Shown: piece by piece, positions 7,346 through 12,658 of the stretch | Position numbering within the stretch: the stretch's first letter is position 1 | Layout: every line of letters begins with the position of its first letter | Assembly: GCA_017509065.1 (NCBI GenBank) | Contig: JAFWQM010000102.1 | Coordinates: 1-16,287 of the forward strand | Direction of reading: 5' to 3' | Origin: Clostridia bacterium | GTDB lineage: Bacteria; Bacillota_A; Clostridia; Christensenellales; Aristaeellaceae | Length of the DNA stretch: 16,287 nt | The notes under the pieces: model-generated | Told to the model about the DNA's origin: nothing | What the model saw: the letters and a program-made list of their open reading frames with translations, nothing else | The model's database searches: none | Program-made: the position numbers and the translations under genes

Positions 7346-9073
7346 CTATTTTCCTGTCTGCGCATCCGGAATCACGAACGATAACTCGCTTCCCTCGCCC
7401 AAAGCGCTTTTGAGCGTGATTTCCACGCCCATCTTTTGAAGCACTTCTTTCGCGATGGACAGTCCCAGACCGCTGCCTTTTCCGCTGTGGCTGCGTTCGG
7501 CCTGGTGGAAGCGGTCGAAGGCCAGGCGCTGGGTTTCCTCGTCCATGCCGATGCCGGTATCCCGGACAAAGAACCGGGTGCCGGCGTCTGTCTTTTCCGC
7601 GCCGAGGGTAACGGTCCCTCCTTCAGGCGTGAACTTCCGGGCATTGTCCAGGAAGATGGTCAGCACCTGAGACAGCCTGTCCTCGTTGGAGCGGATATCG
7701 GGGAGCGGCTCATCCGGCAAAGCCCGTTCAAAGGTGATCTGTTTTTCGGTAAACAGGCTGCTGTTGCGGTCGTGCAGATCGTAAATCAATTCGTTCGGGT
7801 CCACCCGCTCCATCTCGAAGGCGGCGGGGTTGGACTGCAGGCTGCTCAACTCCAGCATGTCGTTCACAAGCCTTGACAGGCGGGTGACTTCCTCCACGAT
7901 GATGTTGTAATACTTCTGCCGGTCTTTTTCCTCCGTCACCAGACCGTCGCGGAGCCCTTCACCGAGGCCGCGGATGGAGGCCAGGGGCGTGCGCAGTTCA
8001 TGGGAAATATTGGCGACATAATCATGGCGGGTGCGTTCCAGGTGCTCCTGCTCGGTAATGTCGCGGATGAGCGCCACGGTGCCGCGGCTACGGGGCAGCC
8101 TGCTTTCGGAGGGCAGGCGGGACACCGCGATATACAGCACCCGGTCACCAGCGGTGAATTTGCTGTCCCAGTGCTCGCCTTCGTGTTTTTCCTGCAAGGC
8201 GGTCATCACGGCTTTGTATGCGTCCGTTTCCTCGCCGCCAAGCAGCGTCCAGGCTGTGGCGTTCTCATGCAGGATGCCGCCCTTCTCGTCCACGGCCAGG
8301 ATGCCTTCGCTCAGGCCCTCCAGGATCAGGGCCATGGTTTCCTTTTCGCATTTCAAATCGCTGATGGCCTGGGCCACGGAAGCGCTCATCTGGTTCAGCG
8401 CGCCGGCGATCTCGCGGATCTCGTCGCCCGGCAGGTTTTCCGGAAGTGTCACCTTTTCACCCTGCACCAGCCTGCCCGCCATTTCGGTGATGATGCGGGC
8501 CGGGCGCACGGCGCGCCTTGCGGAAAACACACTCACCGCTACCATCGCCAGCAGCACCACACCCATGGAAATGAGCATCCGGTCGCGGAAGGAAATGGCA
8601 GCATCGGAGAGCGTGCGCATGGGCCGCCCGGCTAGCACGTAGCCCATCTCCGTTTTCAGCCCGGCGATCAGCGCCGTTTTGCCGCCTGCCTGCTCGCGCA
8701 CGATGGCGGATTCGTCTTTATCCAGGGCATCCAGCAGGGAGGCCATCTTGCCGCCGGCGAAGTACGGGGCCGCTGTTTCGGTGTAGGCGATTACCTGCCG
8801 GTCAGCCGTGAGCAGCATGTAAAAATCCCCGTTGGAGTTCAGCGGGGGATTCACCGCCTGGTACAGCGAACTGTAGCCGATCAGGCCGATCTGGTACAGG
8901 GTATCCAGCCTTTCCGCTTCCCGGAGGCCGCCGGTGATGGTGTCATAGAGAGAAGCGGCGTAAATATCCTGAAAATAATAGCTGCTAAGCGCCACCAGCG
9001 CAACCGACGCGCCGACAATGATGATGAGGATGAGCATCAGCAGACGGGAAAAAGAGGAGGAAAGCTTAGGCAT
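7346..9073 (-). CDS. Membrane sensor histidine kinase (HAMP-PAS-HisKA-HATPase)
   Basis: Kinase half of a two-component system of the PhoR/ResE/WalK architecture, 575 residues. In order: membrane span at 11-31; an extracytoplasmic sensing domain at about 32-165, small and cache-like; a second span at about 166-184; a HAMP linker at about 185-240; a PAS-like domain at about 245-340; the HisKA dimerisation helix with phospho-acceptor His358 in NISHELRTPLASIRG; and a Bergerat ATPase domain with N box LDNARKFT (Asn477), G1 box DTGIGM (505-510) and G2 box GKGSGLGLS. All residues needed for autophosphorylation are present. Its ATG overlaps the end of the regulator gene by 8 bases, with GGAGG upstream, so the pair is translationally coupled. 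The signal sensed is unknown. The exporter operon downstream has its own promoter and is a plausible target, but no operator supports this. Confidence 0.95.
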   Translation of the reverse strand: MPKLSSSFSRLLMLILIIIVGASVALVALSSYYFQDIYAASLYDTITGGLREAERLDTLYQIGLIGYSSLYQAVNPPLNSNGDFYMLLTADRQVIAYTETAAPYFAGGKMASLLDALDKDESAIVREQAGGKTALIAGLKTEMGYVLAGRPMRTLSDAAISFRDRMLISMGVVLLAMVAVSVFSARRAVRPARIITEMAGRLVQGEKVTLPENLPGDEIREIAGALNQMSASVAQAISDLKCEKETMALILEGLSEGILAVDEKGGILHENATAWTLLGGEETDAYKAVMTALQEKHEGEHWDSKFTAGDRVLYIAVSRLPSESRLPRSRGTVALIRDITEQEHLERTRHDYVANISHELRTPLASIRGLGEGLRDGLVTEEKDRQKYYNIIVEEVTRLSRLVNDMLELSSLQSNPAAFEMERVDPNELIYDLHDRNSSLFTEKQITFERALPDEPLPDIRSNEDRLSQVLTIFLDNARKFTPEGGTVTLGAEKTDAGTRFFVRDTGIGMDEETQRLAFDRFHQAERSHSGKGSGLGLSIAKEVLQKMGVEITLKSALGEGSELSFVIPDAQTGK

Positions 9074-9764
9074 CCCCCTGTACCTCCACCTTGTAGCCTA
9101 CGCCGTACACCGAGCGCAGGATAATGTCCGTGTCCTCCGGCAGCTTCTTGCGGATGCGCTTGATGCTGGTGTCCACCACGCGGGGGTCGCCGTTGAAGTC
9201 AAAGCCCCAGATGTTGTCCAGCAGCTGTTCGCGCGTGAACACCTGGCGGGGATGGCTGGCCATCAGGTGCAGTATCTCCACTTCCTTGGGCGAGAGCAGC
9301 ACGCTTTCCCCTTTCACCCTCACCTCGTAGCACCGCAGGTCGATTTCCGTGTTGCCCACGGTCAGCTTGCCCTCATCGGGAGCGGTCTGCATCTGGTTCA
9401 TGCGGCGGAAAATCACCGCGATGCGGCTCACGATTTCGCGCGGGGAAAACGGTTTCACAATATAATCGTCCGCGCCCAGGGCGAAGCCCAGCAGCTTGTC
9501 CACTTCCTCACCTTTGGCGGTGAGCATGATGATGGGCGTCATCGAAATGGCGCGGATGTCCGCACACACCTGCGTGCCCGTGCGGCCGGGCATCATGATG
9601 TCCAGGATCACCAGGTCGGGCCGCATCCGCTGGAACGCTTCCATCACGTCGTCCCCCCGGAACACGGAATACACCTCGTAATCCTCCCGCGTCAGGTAGA
9701 TCCTGAGCGATTCATGAATGCCGATCTCGTCGTCGGCGATCAAAATCAGCTTTTTCTTGTTCAT
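9066..9764 (-). CDS. OmpR/PhoB-family response regulator
   Basis: Cytoplasmic transcription factor of 232 residues, partner of the kinase encoded directly downstream. The receiver domain (about 5-118) has the acidic pair Asp11-Asp12, phospho-acceptor Asp55 in LVILDIMMPG, the switch threonine Thr82 in LTAKG and Lys104 in VKPFSPRE. The C-terminal winged helix (about 135-230) shows the family's LSPKEVEILHLMASHPRQVF start and the RVVDTSIKRIRKKL recognition helix. The start is fixed by GGAGGGAAAAGCT before the ATG. It is the first gene of a two-gene operon behind the promoter at 9797-9826. Autoregulation is usual for this family, but no clear tandem repeat upstream demonstrates it here. Confidence 0.96.
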   Translation of the reverse strand: MNKKKLILIADDEIGIHESLRIYLTREDYEVYSVFRGDDVMEAFQRMRPDLVILDIMMPGRTGTQVCADIRAISMTPIIMLTAKGEEVDKLLGFALGADDYIVKPFSPREIVSRIAVIFRRMNQMQTAPDEGKLTVGNTEIDLRCYEVRVKGESVLLSPKEVEILHLMASHPRQVFTREQLLDNIWGFDFNGDPRVVDTSIKRIRKKLPEDTDIILRSVYGVGYKVEVQGDA

Positions 9765-9796
9765 AGCTTTTCCCTCCGGGCTTTGGTTGCTTCTTT

Positions 9797-9826
9797 ATTA
9801 TATCACGCTCCTGTCTCTGTCCGCAA
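9797..9826 (-). promoter_or_regulatory. Sigma-A-like promoter for the two-component operon
   Basis: On the minus strand, TTGCGG (9826-9821) and a perfect TATAAT (9802-9797) are separated by 18 bases. The expected transcription start is near 9790, about 25 bases before the ATG at 9764, leaving room for the GGAGGG ribosome binding site. Confidence 0.65.
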
Positions 9827-9889
9827 GACGGTGACACACAATCGCACGTTTCCTGGATTGTGATTATTCGGTCGGAATGGTTGGTTTTC

Positions 9890-9939
9890 AGGTCTCTCCA
9901 CTCCGCTTCGCCTTTGGCTTCGCTTCGGTCGAGATGACA
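9890..9939. repeat. REP-like CTTCG-rich element
   Basis: The stretch from GGTCTCTCC to GAGATGAC contains three closely spaced CTTCG units (CCGCTTCGCC, GGCTTCGC, CTTCGGTCGAG) and complementary ends (TCTC and GAGA). It resembles the dispersed 'CGACCGAAGCGAAG' intergenic repeat seen in many gut Firmicutes and Bacteroidetes. That comparison is from memory and only one copy lies in the window. Confidence 0.5.
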
Positions 9940-10065
9940 TTATTTTACTGTTCTAATTATTCATCCAACATGATAACAGCCATGTTTTCAAGGATGAAAA
10001 CTGTTTACGGAAAACAAACAAGGGGAACGCTGGGGCGTAATGTTTATTGCGCACCACACGTTTGT

Positions 10066-10440
10066 TCACGCGCCGAGAGCCAGCGGGATGCTGGCCCGGC
10101 GCGATTTCGTTGCTTTCAAGGTTTCTCCGTCCTCGTTGCCAACTTTGCCGATGAAGCGGTAGTAGATGTCGATCCGCATCACGGTTTCTCCATCTATAAC
10201 CTCCTTCTCATGCACGACCACCTTTTCAATCAGCGTGTGCAGGAGTTCTTCGGTCAGTTCGGTGATGTTCGTCTACTGCTCCACCAGAGCGGCAAATTCC
10301 TTGGCGTCACGGCTTTGACGGGCATAGTTGGCAAGCAGGGATTGAATCTCATTGTACCTGTCTTTCAGCTTCCGGGATTCAGCCTCGTATACGAAGCTTA
10401 CTGATGAGGAAAAAGTTTGGCTGACACGGATCATCAAGAA
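10066..10440 (-). pseudogene. C-terminal remnant of a large serine recombinase (DUF4368-like), with an internal stop
   Basis: Translated on the minus strand, about 10390-10276 gives EAESRKLKDRYNEIQSLL... ending AALVEQ, then an in-frame TAG (10275-10273), then TNITELTEELLHTLIEKVVV and ...MRIDIYYRFIGKVGNEDG up to TGA at 10066. This is the coiled-coil segment and C-terminal DUF4368-type domain of TndX/TnpX-like recombinases from Clostridia. The TAG replaces the tyrosine codon usual at that spot, so it looks like a point mutation. Homology fades upstream of about 10430, and the catalytic, recombinase and zinc-ribbon parts are absent. A matching N-terminal fragment lies at 15751-16152 on the same strand, so the two may be halves of one gene. 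The last codons sit inside a strong hairpin (10069-10103). Confidence 0.8.
10069..10103. repeat. GC-rich interrupted hairpin at the recombinase 3' end
   Basis: CGCGCCG (10069-10075) pairs with CGGCGCG (10097-10103), and inside it CCAGC pairs with GCTGG. The hairpin covers the final codons of the recombinase remnant up to its stop. There is no U-run, so it is not a standard terminator. It could be part of an element end or a structure specific to that gene's 3' end. Confidence 0.45.
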
Positions 10441-10493
10441 ATCAAAAATTGCAAAAGGCTCGATTTCACAGCGAGGAAAAAGATAGCATCGAG

Positions 10494-10742
10494 TCTTCCC
10501 CAGAATGTGTGGGTAGCGTTCGCGGACTACCTTTTGTTTTGCACGGGTTTTACATGGAGCAGATATATGTGATAGCCTTTCTGGTGAGCCAGCAATTTTT
10601 TCCTGCCTATATGCGTAGCGGAAATACATGCTGGCTCATCAGTTGGCGTACACTACCTATGTCAGAGGCTCCATGTCAACCCTGCAAAACCTTATATCTT
10701 CGTCCTTCCTCCGTTTTTCCTACCCACACATTCTATGGAAGA
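10494..10742. repeat. Imperfect inverted repeat of ~250 bp, MITE-like
   Basis: The outer arms 10494-10515 and 10721-10742 match at 20 of 22 positions as reverse complements (core AGAATGTGTGGGTA / TACCCACACATTCT). Further in, TTTTGCA..ACATGGAGC (about 10537-10560) matches the complement of GCTCCATGT..TGCAAAA (10668-10690). The innermost arms CTGGTGAGCCAGCA (10581-10594) and TGCTGGCTCATCAG (10629-10642) match at 13 of 14. The whole can fold into one long bulged hairpin with a ~34-base loop. No open frame in it looks like a protein. It lies between the recombinase remnant and the XRE operon in an otherwise gene-free stretch (10441-10802). A miniature transposable element or a structured RNA are the likely explanations; no target duplication is obvious. 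Confidence 0.7.
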
Positions 10743-10802
10743 GCCTATATTTTCCGATTTAACTCGGAAAACTTCGTGACTTCGTGCGTTCAAAACACCA
10801 TA

Positions 10803-11207
10803 TTATTGAAGAGGAATCTGCTCTCTTTCCTTCAAATATTCCAGGAATGCTTCCCAGGATTCTACTGTTGCCCTCTCAGCGAAGTCCATGAAGAACTCCA
10901 TATTCTCTTTGAACTCATCTGAATTGATGTAATCCTGGATCATTTCAGTTGTTGGTCCCCGGGAGAGTACCTTCAAATCCTGGATATAGGCGTCGATCAG
11001 GTAATCCGAAATCTGCCTTGTCAGTGCCTCCTTTGACTTGTCGGACGAAAACACCAGCTTTTCCATGAAAGCCAGTTCCCGATCATGCCGCAGTTTTTCC
11101 AACTGATAGCTTTTTTCCAGGTCAGGCACAAAGCCTTTTTCCGCGTCGTACTTGAGAATGCAGCAAGCCTGATCGGTTCCAAACGCATTGTTTTCCTTGT
11201 TATTCAT
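10803..11207 (-). CDS. Uncharacterised 134-residue helical protein, partner of the XRE regulator
   Basis: I do not recognise a named family. The protein is soluble, highly charged and predicted mostly helical, without signal peptide or membrane span. The ATG at 11207 follows AGGAGGAACGCAA and overlaps the stop of the XRE gene as ATGA, so the two are translationally coupled. A start at 11294 would run back through the regulator gene in another frame and is rejected. By eye it aligns with the 125-residue protein at 15091-15468. From LAF at about residues 45-47 the two run without a gap for 37 columns, ending in DYLIDAYIQDLKVL / DMLVEEYRQMQKVL. Both finish with a TxExxxxFxEYLK block. A regulator plus small partner recalls toxin-antitoxin or phage-type control pairs, but no toxin motif is visible. 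Confidence 0.75.
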   Translation of the reverse strand: MNNKENNAFGTDQACCILKYDAEKGFVPDLEKSYQLEKLRHDRELAFMEKLVFSSDKSKEALTRQISDYLIDAYIQDLKVLSRGPTTEMIQDYINSDEFKENMEFFMDFAERATVESWEAFLEYLKEREQIPLQ

Positions 11208-11449
11208 TTGCGTTCCTCCTTCTGATTCATCTCGTCTTCTGCCATCCTGATTATCTCGCTGGGCCTGACTCCCAGCGCATCCGCGATCCGCCACAGTGTG
11301 TCCAGCCTCACGGTCTTTCTCCCTGATTCCAGCATGACCAAGTGACTGCGGGAGATTCCTGCCAAGCCCGATGCTGCTTCCTGGGTTAAACCTTTTTCAA
11401 ACCGAAGCCTGGCAATCATCATACCAAAAGATTTGCTGTTATAGGACAT
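11204..11449 (-). CDS. XRE-family (Cro/CI-type) transcriptional regulator
   Basis: An 81-residue protein that is almost entirely one helix-turn-helix domain. About residues 7-65 carry the five-helix fold, with FGMMIARLRFEKGLTQEAA, the recognition helix ISRSHLVMLESGRK (32-45) and the closing TLWRIADALGVRPSEI. It has no ligand or dimerisation extension beyond a short acidic tail. AAGGAGG lies upstream of the ATG. A perfect 12-bp inverted repeat (11434-11481) straddles its Shine-Dalgarno and start codon, so it very probably represses itself. It overlaps the 134-residue gene by 4 bases. Whether it also controls the plus-strand ATPase operon is open: I did not find the same repeat near the promoter at 12301. 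Confidence 0.92.
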   Translation of the reverse strand: MSYNSKSFGMMIARLRFEKGLTQEAASGLAGISRSHLVMLESGRKTVRLDTLWRIADALGVRPSEIIRMAEDEMNQKEERK

Positions 11450-11481
11450 CTGGAATACCTCCTTTTTTTCCTATAACAGCA
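11434..11481 (-). promoter_or_regulatory. 12-bp perfect inverted repeat around the XRE start codon
   Basis: TGCTGTTATAGG (11434-11445) and CCTATAACAGCA (11470-11481) are exact reverse complements separated by 24 bases. Read on the minus strand, the upstream arm contains a -10-like TGTTATAGG, the spacer holds AAGGAGG and the ATG, and the downstream arm is codons 2-5 of the regulator gene. It could be a paired operator for autorepression, or an mRNA hairpin that presents the ribosome binding site and ATG in its loop. A -35 box is not clear. Confidence 0.7.
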
Positions 11482-11500
11482 CTTGTAAATTTCGCGGAAG

Positions 11501-11527
11501 AAAAAAGACGGCGCGCCGGGCACCGCC
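11501..11527 (-). terminator. Intrinsic terminator of the secreted-protein gene
   Basis: On the minus strand, GGCGGTGC and GCGCCGTC form an 8-bp stem (including two G-U pairs) around the loop CCGGC, followed directly by six T's (11506-11501). It lies 13 bases after the stop at 11541 and would insulate the XRE operon downstream. Confidence 0.8.
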
Positions 11528-11540
11528 TTATGATGTTGTG

Positions 11541-11987
11541 TCAATAAAATTTGACGCTTGTCATGATGGTCAGGCTGAAAGGAACGCCGGATTTCAGCTG
11601 GTCTCCTTCGCTGAGGTTCAGGAAAATGGTTTCCGGTTCCTCTCCTTCTTCAGGCGCTGATACCACTTCCCATAGAATCCGCTGACCGTTTCCATGATCA
11701 GAATAGACCGTGACATTGCCCCAGTCATCGTCTTTTGCGAGGCAAGTATACATGTATTTCCCGCAGGGAAAATCGATCCCGGCAATGTATGTTCCTTTTG
11801 CCAGCTTCGCGGTCTTTTCGATGCCTCTCCGGGCCACTTCTTTTGTCACTTCTTGCAGCAGGGCAACGATTTCTGCATCACTCATCTTTGACAGGTCGAT
11901 TCCTTCAGCATTGGCTGTCCCTGTGCTGAACAACAGCATGAGTGCCAGAAGACAAGCCCCTACTCTCAAAAACAGATTCCTGATCAA
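11541..11987 (-). CDS. Small secreted protein with a G-x-D-x-P-x-G-x-Y type domain
   Basis: Function not recognised. The 148-residue product begins with a classical signal peptide: basic RN..R, a hydrophobic core at about 9-21, then a signal peptidase I site TANA|EG after residue 27. No lipobox is present, because the single Cys lies inside the core. After a helical DAEIVALLQEVTKEVARRG segment comes a beta-rich domain starting with KGTYIAGIDFPCGKYMYTC (64-82). This pattern is common in short extracellular repeats of Firmicutes, where the Pro/Gly/Tyr spacing is conserved. I chose TTG at 11987 because GGTGG lies 7 bases before it; the TTG at 12008 lacks a ribosome binding site. The gene is a unit on its own, with a promoter at 12022-12030 and a terminator at 11501-11527. 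It may be chromosomal-type cargo rather than part of the defence set. Confidence 0.8.
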   Translation of the reverse strand: MIRNLFLRVGACLLALMLLFSTGTANAEGIDLSKMSDAEIVALLQEVTKEVARRGIEKTAKLAKGTYIAGIDFPCGKYMYTCLAKDDDWGNVTVYSDHGNGQRILWEVVSAPEEGEEPETIFLNLSEGDQLKSGVPFSLTIMTSVKFY

Positions 11988-12021
11988 TACGATCCCACCT
12001 TTCTGCAAATATTGCTGGGAA

Positions 12022-12030
12022 AGTATAGCA
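12022..12030 (-). promoter_or_regulatory. Extended -10 promoter for the secreted-protein gene
   Basis: The minus strand reads TGC-TATACT (12030-12022), an extended -10 element, about 35 bases before the TTG start at 11987. No good -35 box sits at 16-18 bases, which is tolerated when the TGn extension is present. Confidence 0.5.
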
Positions 12031-12300
12031 GATGATGAAGATTGATTTGTCCACTTTAGCTAACATAATATTGATTTAGCAGAAAAAGGATGTTTCTATG
12101 AATCGTTTTCTGTAACATGTAAAATGGCCGGCAAAATCTCCTTATTGAAAGCTTTCTAATCTTGACGGCCATAAATCTCTCAATAGGCAGATCATTTTTA
12201 ATATCAATAGTAAGAAAACGTGTTATTAGTTATTTCTGTTCAGAAACAAACGGTACTAACTTTAAAATTTAAATTTTTTATATAAATTTTCGATTTACTA
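12031..12300. other. AT-rich divergent intergenic region with a palindromic hairpin
   Basis: No gene is visible. ATGGCCG (12124-12130) and CGGCCAT (12166-12172) are perfect complements, and between them GAAAGCTTTC (12147-12156) is itself a palindrome, so the 49 bases can fold as a cruciform or RNA hairpin. From about 12260 to 12295 the sequence is almost pure A/T (AAATTTAAATTTTTTATATA), immediately upstream of the strong promoter at 12301, where it could act as an UP element bound by the polymerase alpha subunit. Confidence 0.5.
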
Positions 12301-12329
12301 TTGACATTTTCCAATTGCTGATGTATAAT
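12301..12329 (+). promoter_or_regulatory. Perfect consensus sigma-A promoter for the defence-like operon
   Basis: TTGACA (12301-12306), 17 bases, TATAAT (12324-12329): full consensus in both boxes and optimal spacing, with an A/T-rich tract directly upstream. Transcription should start near 12336, leaving a very short leader before the ATG at 12353. It is the strongest promoter visible in the window and is likely to need repression or attenuation. Confidence 0.85.
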
Positions 12330-12352
12330 GACTCCGAAAGGGAGGGATGCAA

Positions 12353-12574
12353 ATGAATTTCTTCTCAACTCTTATCAACGGCATGACCCCGAAACAAAAG
12401 GGTGGCTTGGTGGCTATCGTTGGAGGACTTGGGCTTGCCGTCTGTGGCTTAGCTGTCATGTCTGGCGGTGAATTCCAAGTTAAGCTGAATGGATTAGGCA
12501 TCACTACCAAGGTCACCGATGGAGGCGGTGTAACAAGCTCCTCCCCGCAAGACAATAAGAAGCCAGAAACGTAA
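12353..12574 (+). CDS. 73-residue single-span membrane protein
   Basis: Not recognised. After a short N-terminus (NFFSTLINGMTPKQK) comes one strongly hydrophobic, glycine-rich span at about 17-37 (GGLVAIVGGLGLAVCGLAVM). A polar, probably extracytoplasmic tail with FQVKLNGLGITTKV and a Gly/Ser/Pro-rich end follows. I chose the ATG at 12353 because GGGAGGG ends six bases before it; the ATG at 12347 directly abuts that site. The gene sits right behind the perfect promoter and 24 bases before a 15-bp hairpin that precedes the ATPase gene, so it leads the operon. Small membrane proteins are effectors in several abortive-infection systems, but here that is only a position-based inference. It could also be an independent cargo gene. 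Confidence 0.7.
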   Translation: MNFFSTLINGMTPKQKGGLVAIVGGLGLAVCGLAVMSGGEFQVKLNGLGITTKVTDGGGVTSSSPQDNKKPET

Positions 12575-12598
12575 TCCTAGGCTTAACGCTAACAAAAC

Positions 12599-12634
12599 GG
12601 AACGCGATCTTGAGCGGTATCAAGGTCGCGTTCC
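12599..12634 (+). promoter_or_regulatory. 15-bp hairpin between the membrane-protein and ATPase genes
   Basis: GGAACGCGATCTTGA (12599-12613) and TCAAGGTCGCGTTCC (12620-12634) pair over 15 bp with a single G-U, closing a 6-base loop. No T-run follows (GAGAATAGGAGA), so it is not a standard intrinsic terminator. The ATPase ribosome binding site AGGAGA (12641-12646) starts seven bases after the stem. It may block exonucleases at the 3' end of the first cistron, act as an attenuator that lowers ATPase expression relative to the membrane protein, or be bound by a regulator. Confidence 0.75.
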
Positions 12635-12658
12635 GAGAATAGGAGAAGTATATTTAAA

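Larger units (their letters stand above)
9765..10065. other. Intergenic region between the regulator and the recombinase remnant
   Basis: Apart from the promoter (9797-9826) and the REP-like element (9890-9939), this stretch holds a small perfect hairpin (GTTTTCA at 9984-9990 with TGAAAAC at 9995-10001). I see no gene. The left edge of the mobile-element remnant must lie here or at the recombinase end, because the recombinase reading frame stops at 10066. Confidence 0.5.

Noticed and set aside
9890..9939. CRISPR repeats, suggested by the repeated CTTCG units
   Set aside because: The units are only 5-8 bases and irregularly spaced, with no spacers and no cas genes.
9877..10404. A 175-residue plus-strand frame
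   Set aside because: It lies opposite the recombinase C-terminal remnant, whose minus-strand translation matches a known domain.
10494..10742. Retron-type msr/msd region
   Set aside because: A long hairpin is present, but there is no reverse transcriptase gene anywhere in the window.
10449..10922. A 157-residue plus-strand frame
   Set aside because: It runs through the long inverted repeat and into the antisense of the 134-residue gene. There is no ribosome binding site and no domain.
12599..12634. Intrinsic terminator separating the membrane-protein gene from the ATPase
   Set aside because: The stem is strong, but GAGAATAGG follows instead of a T-run, so complete termination is unlikely.
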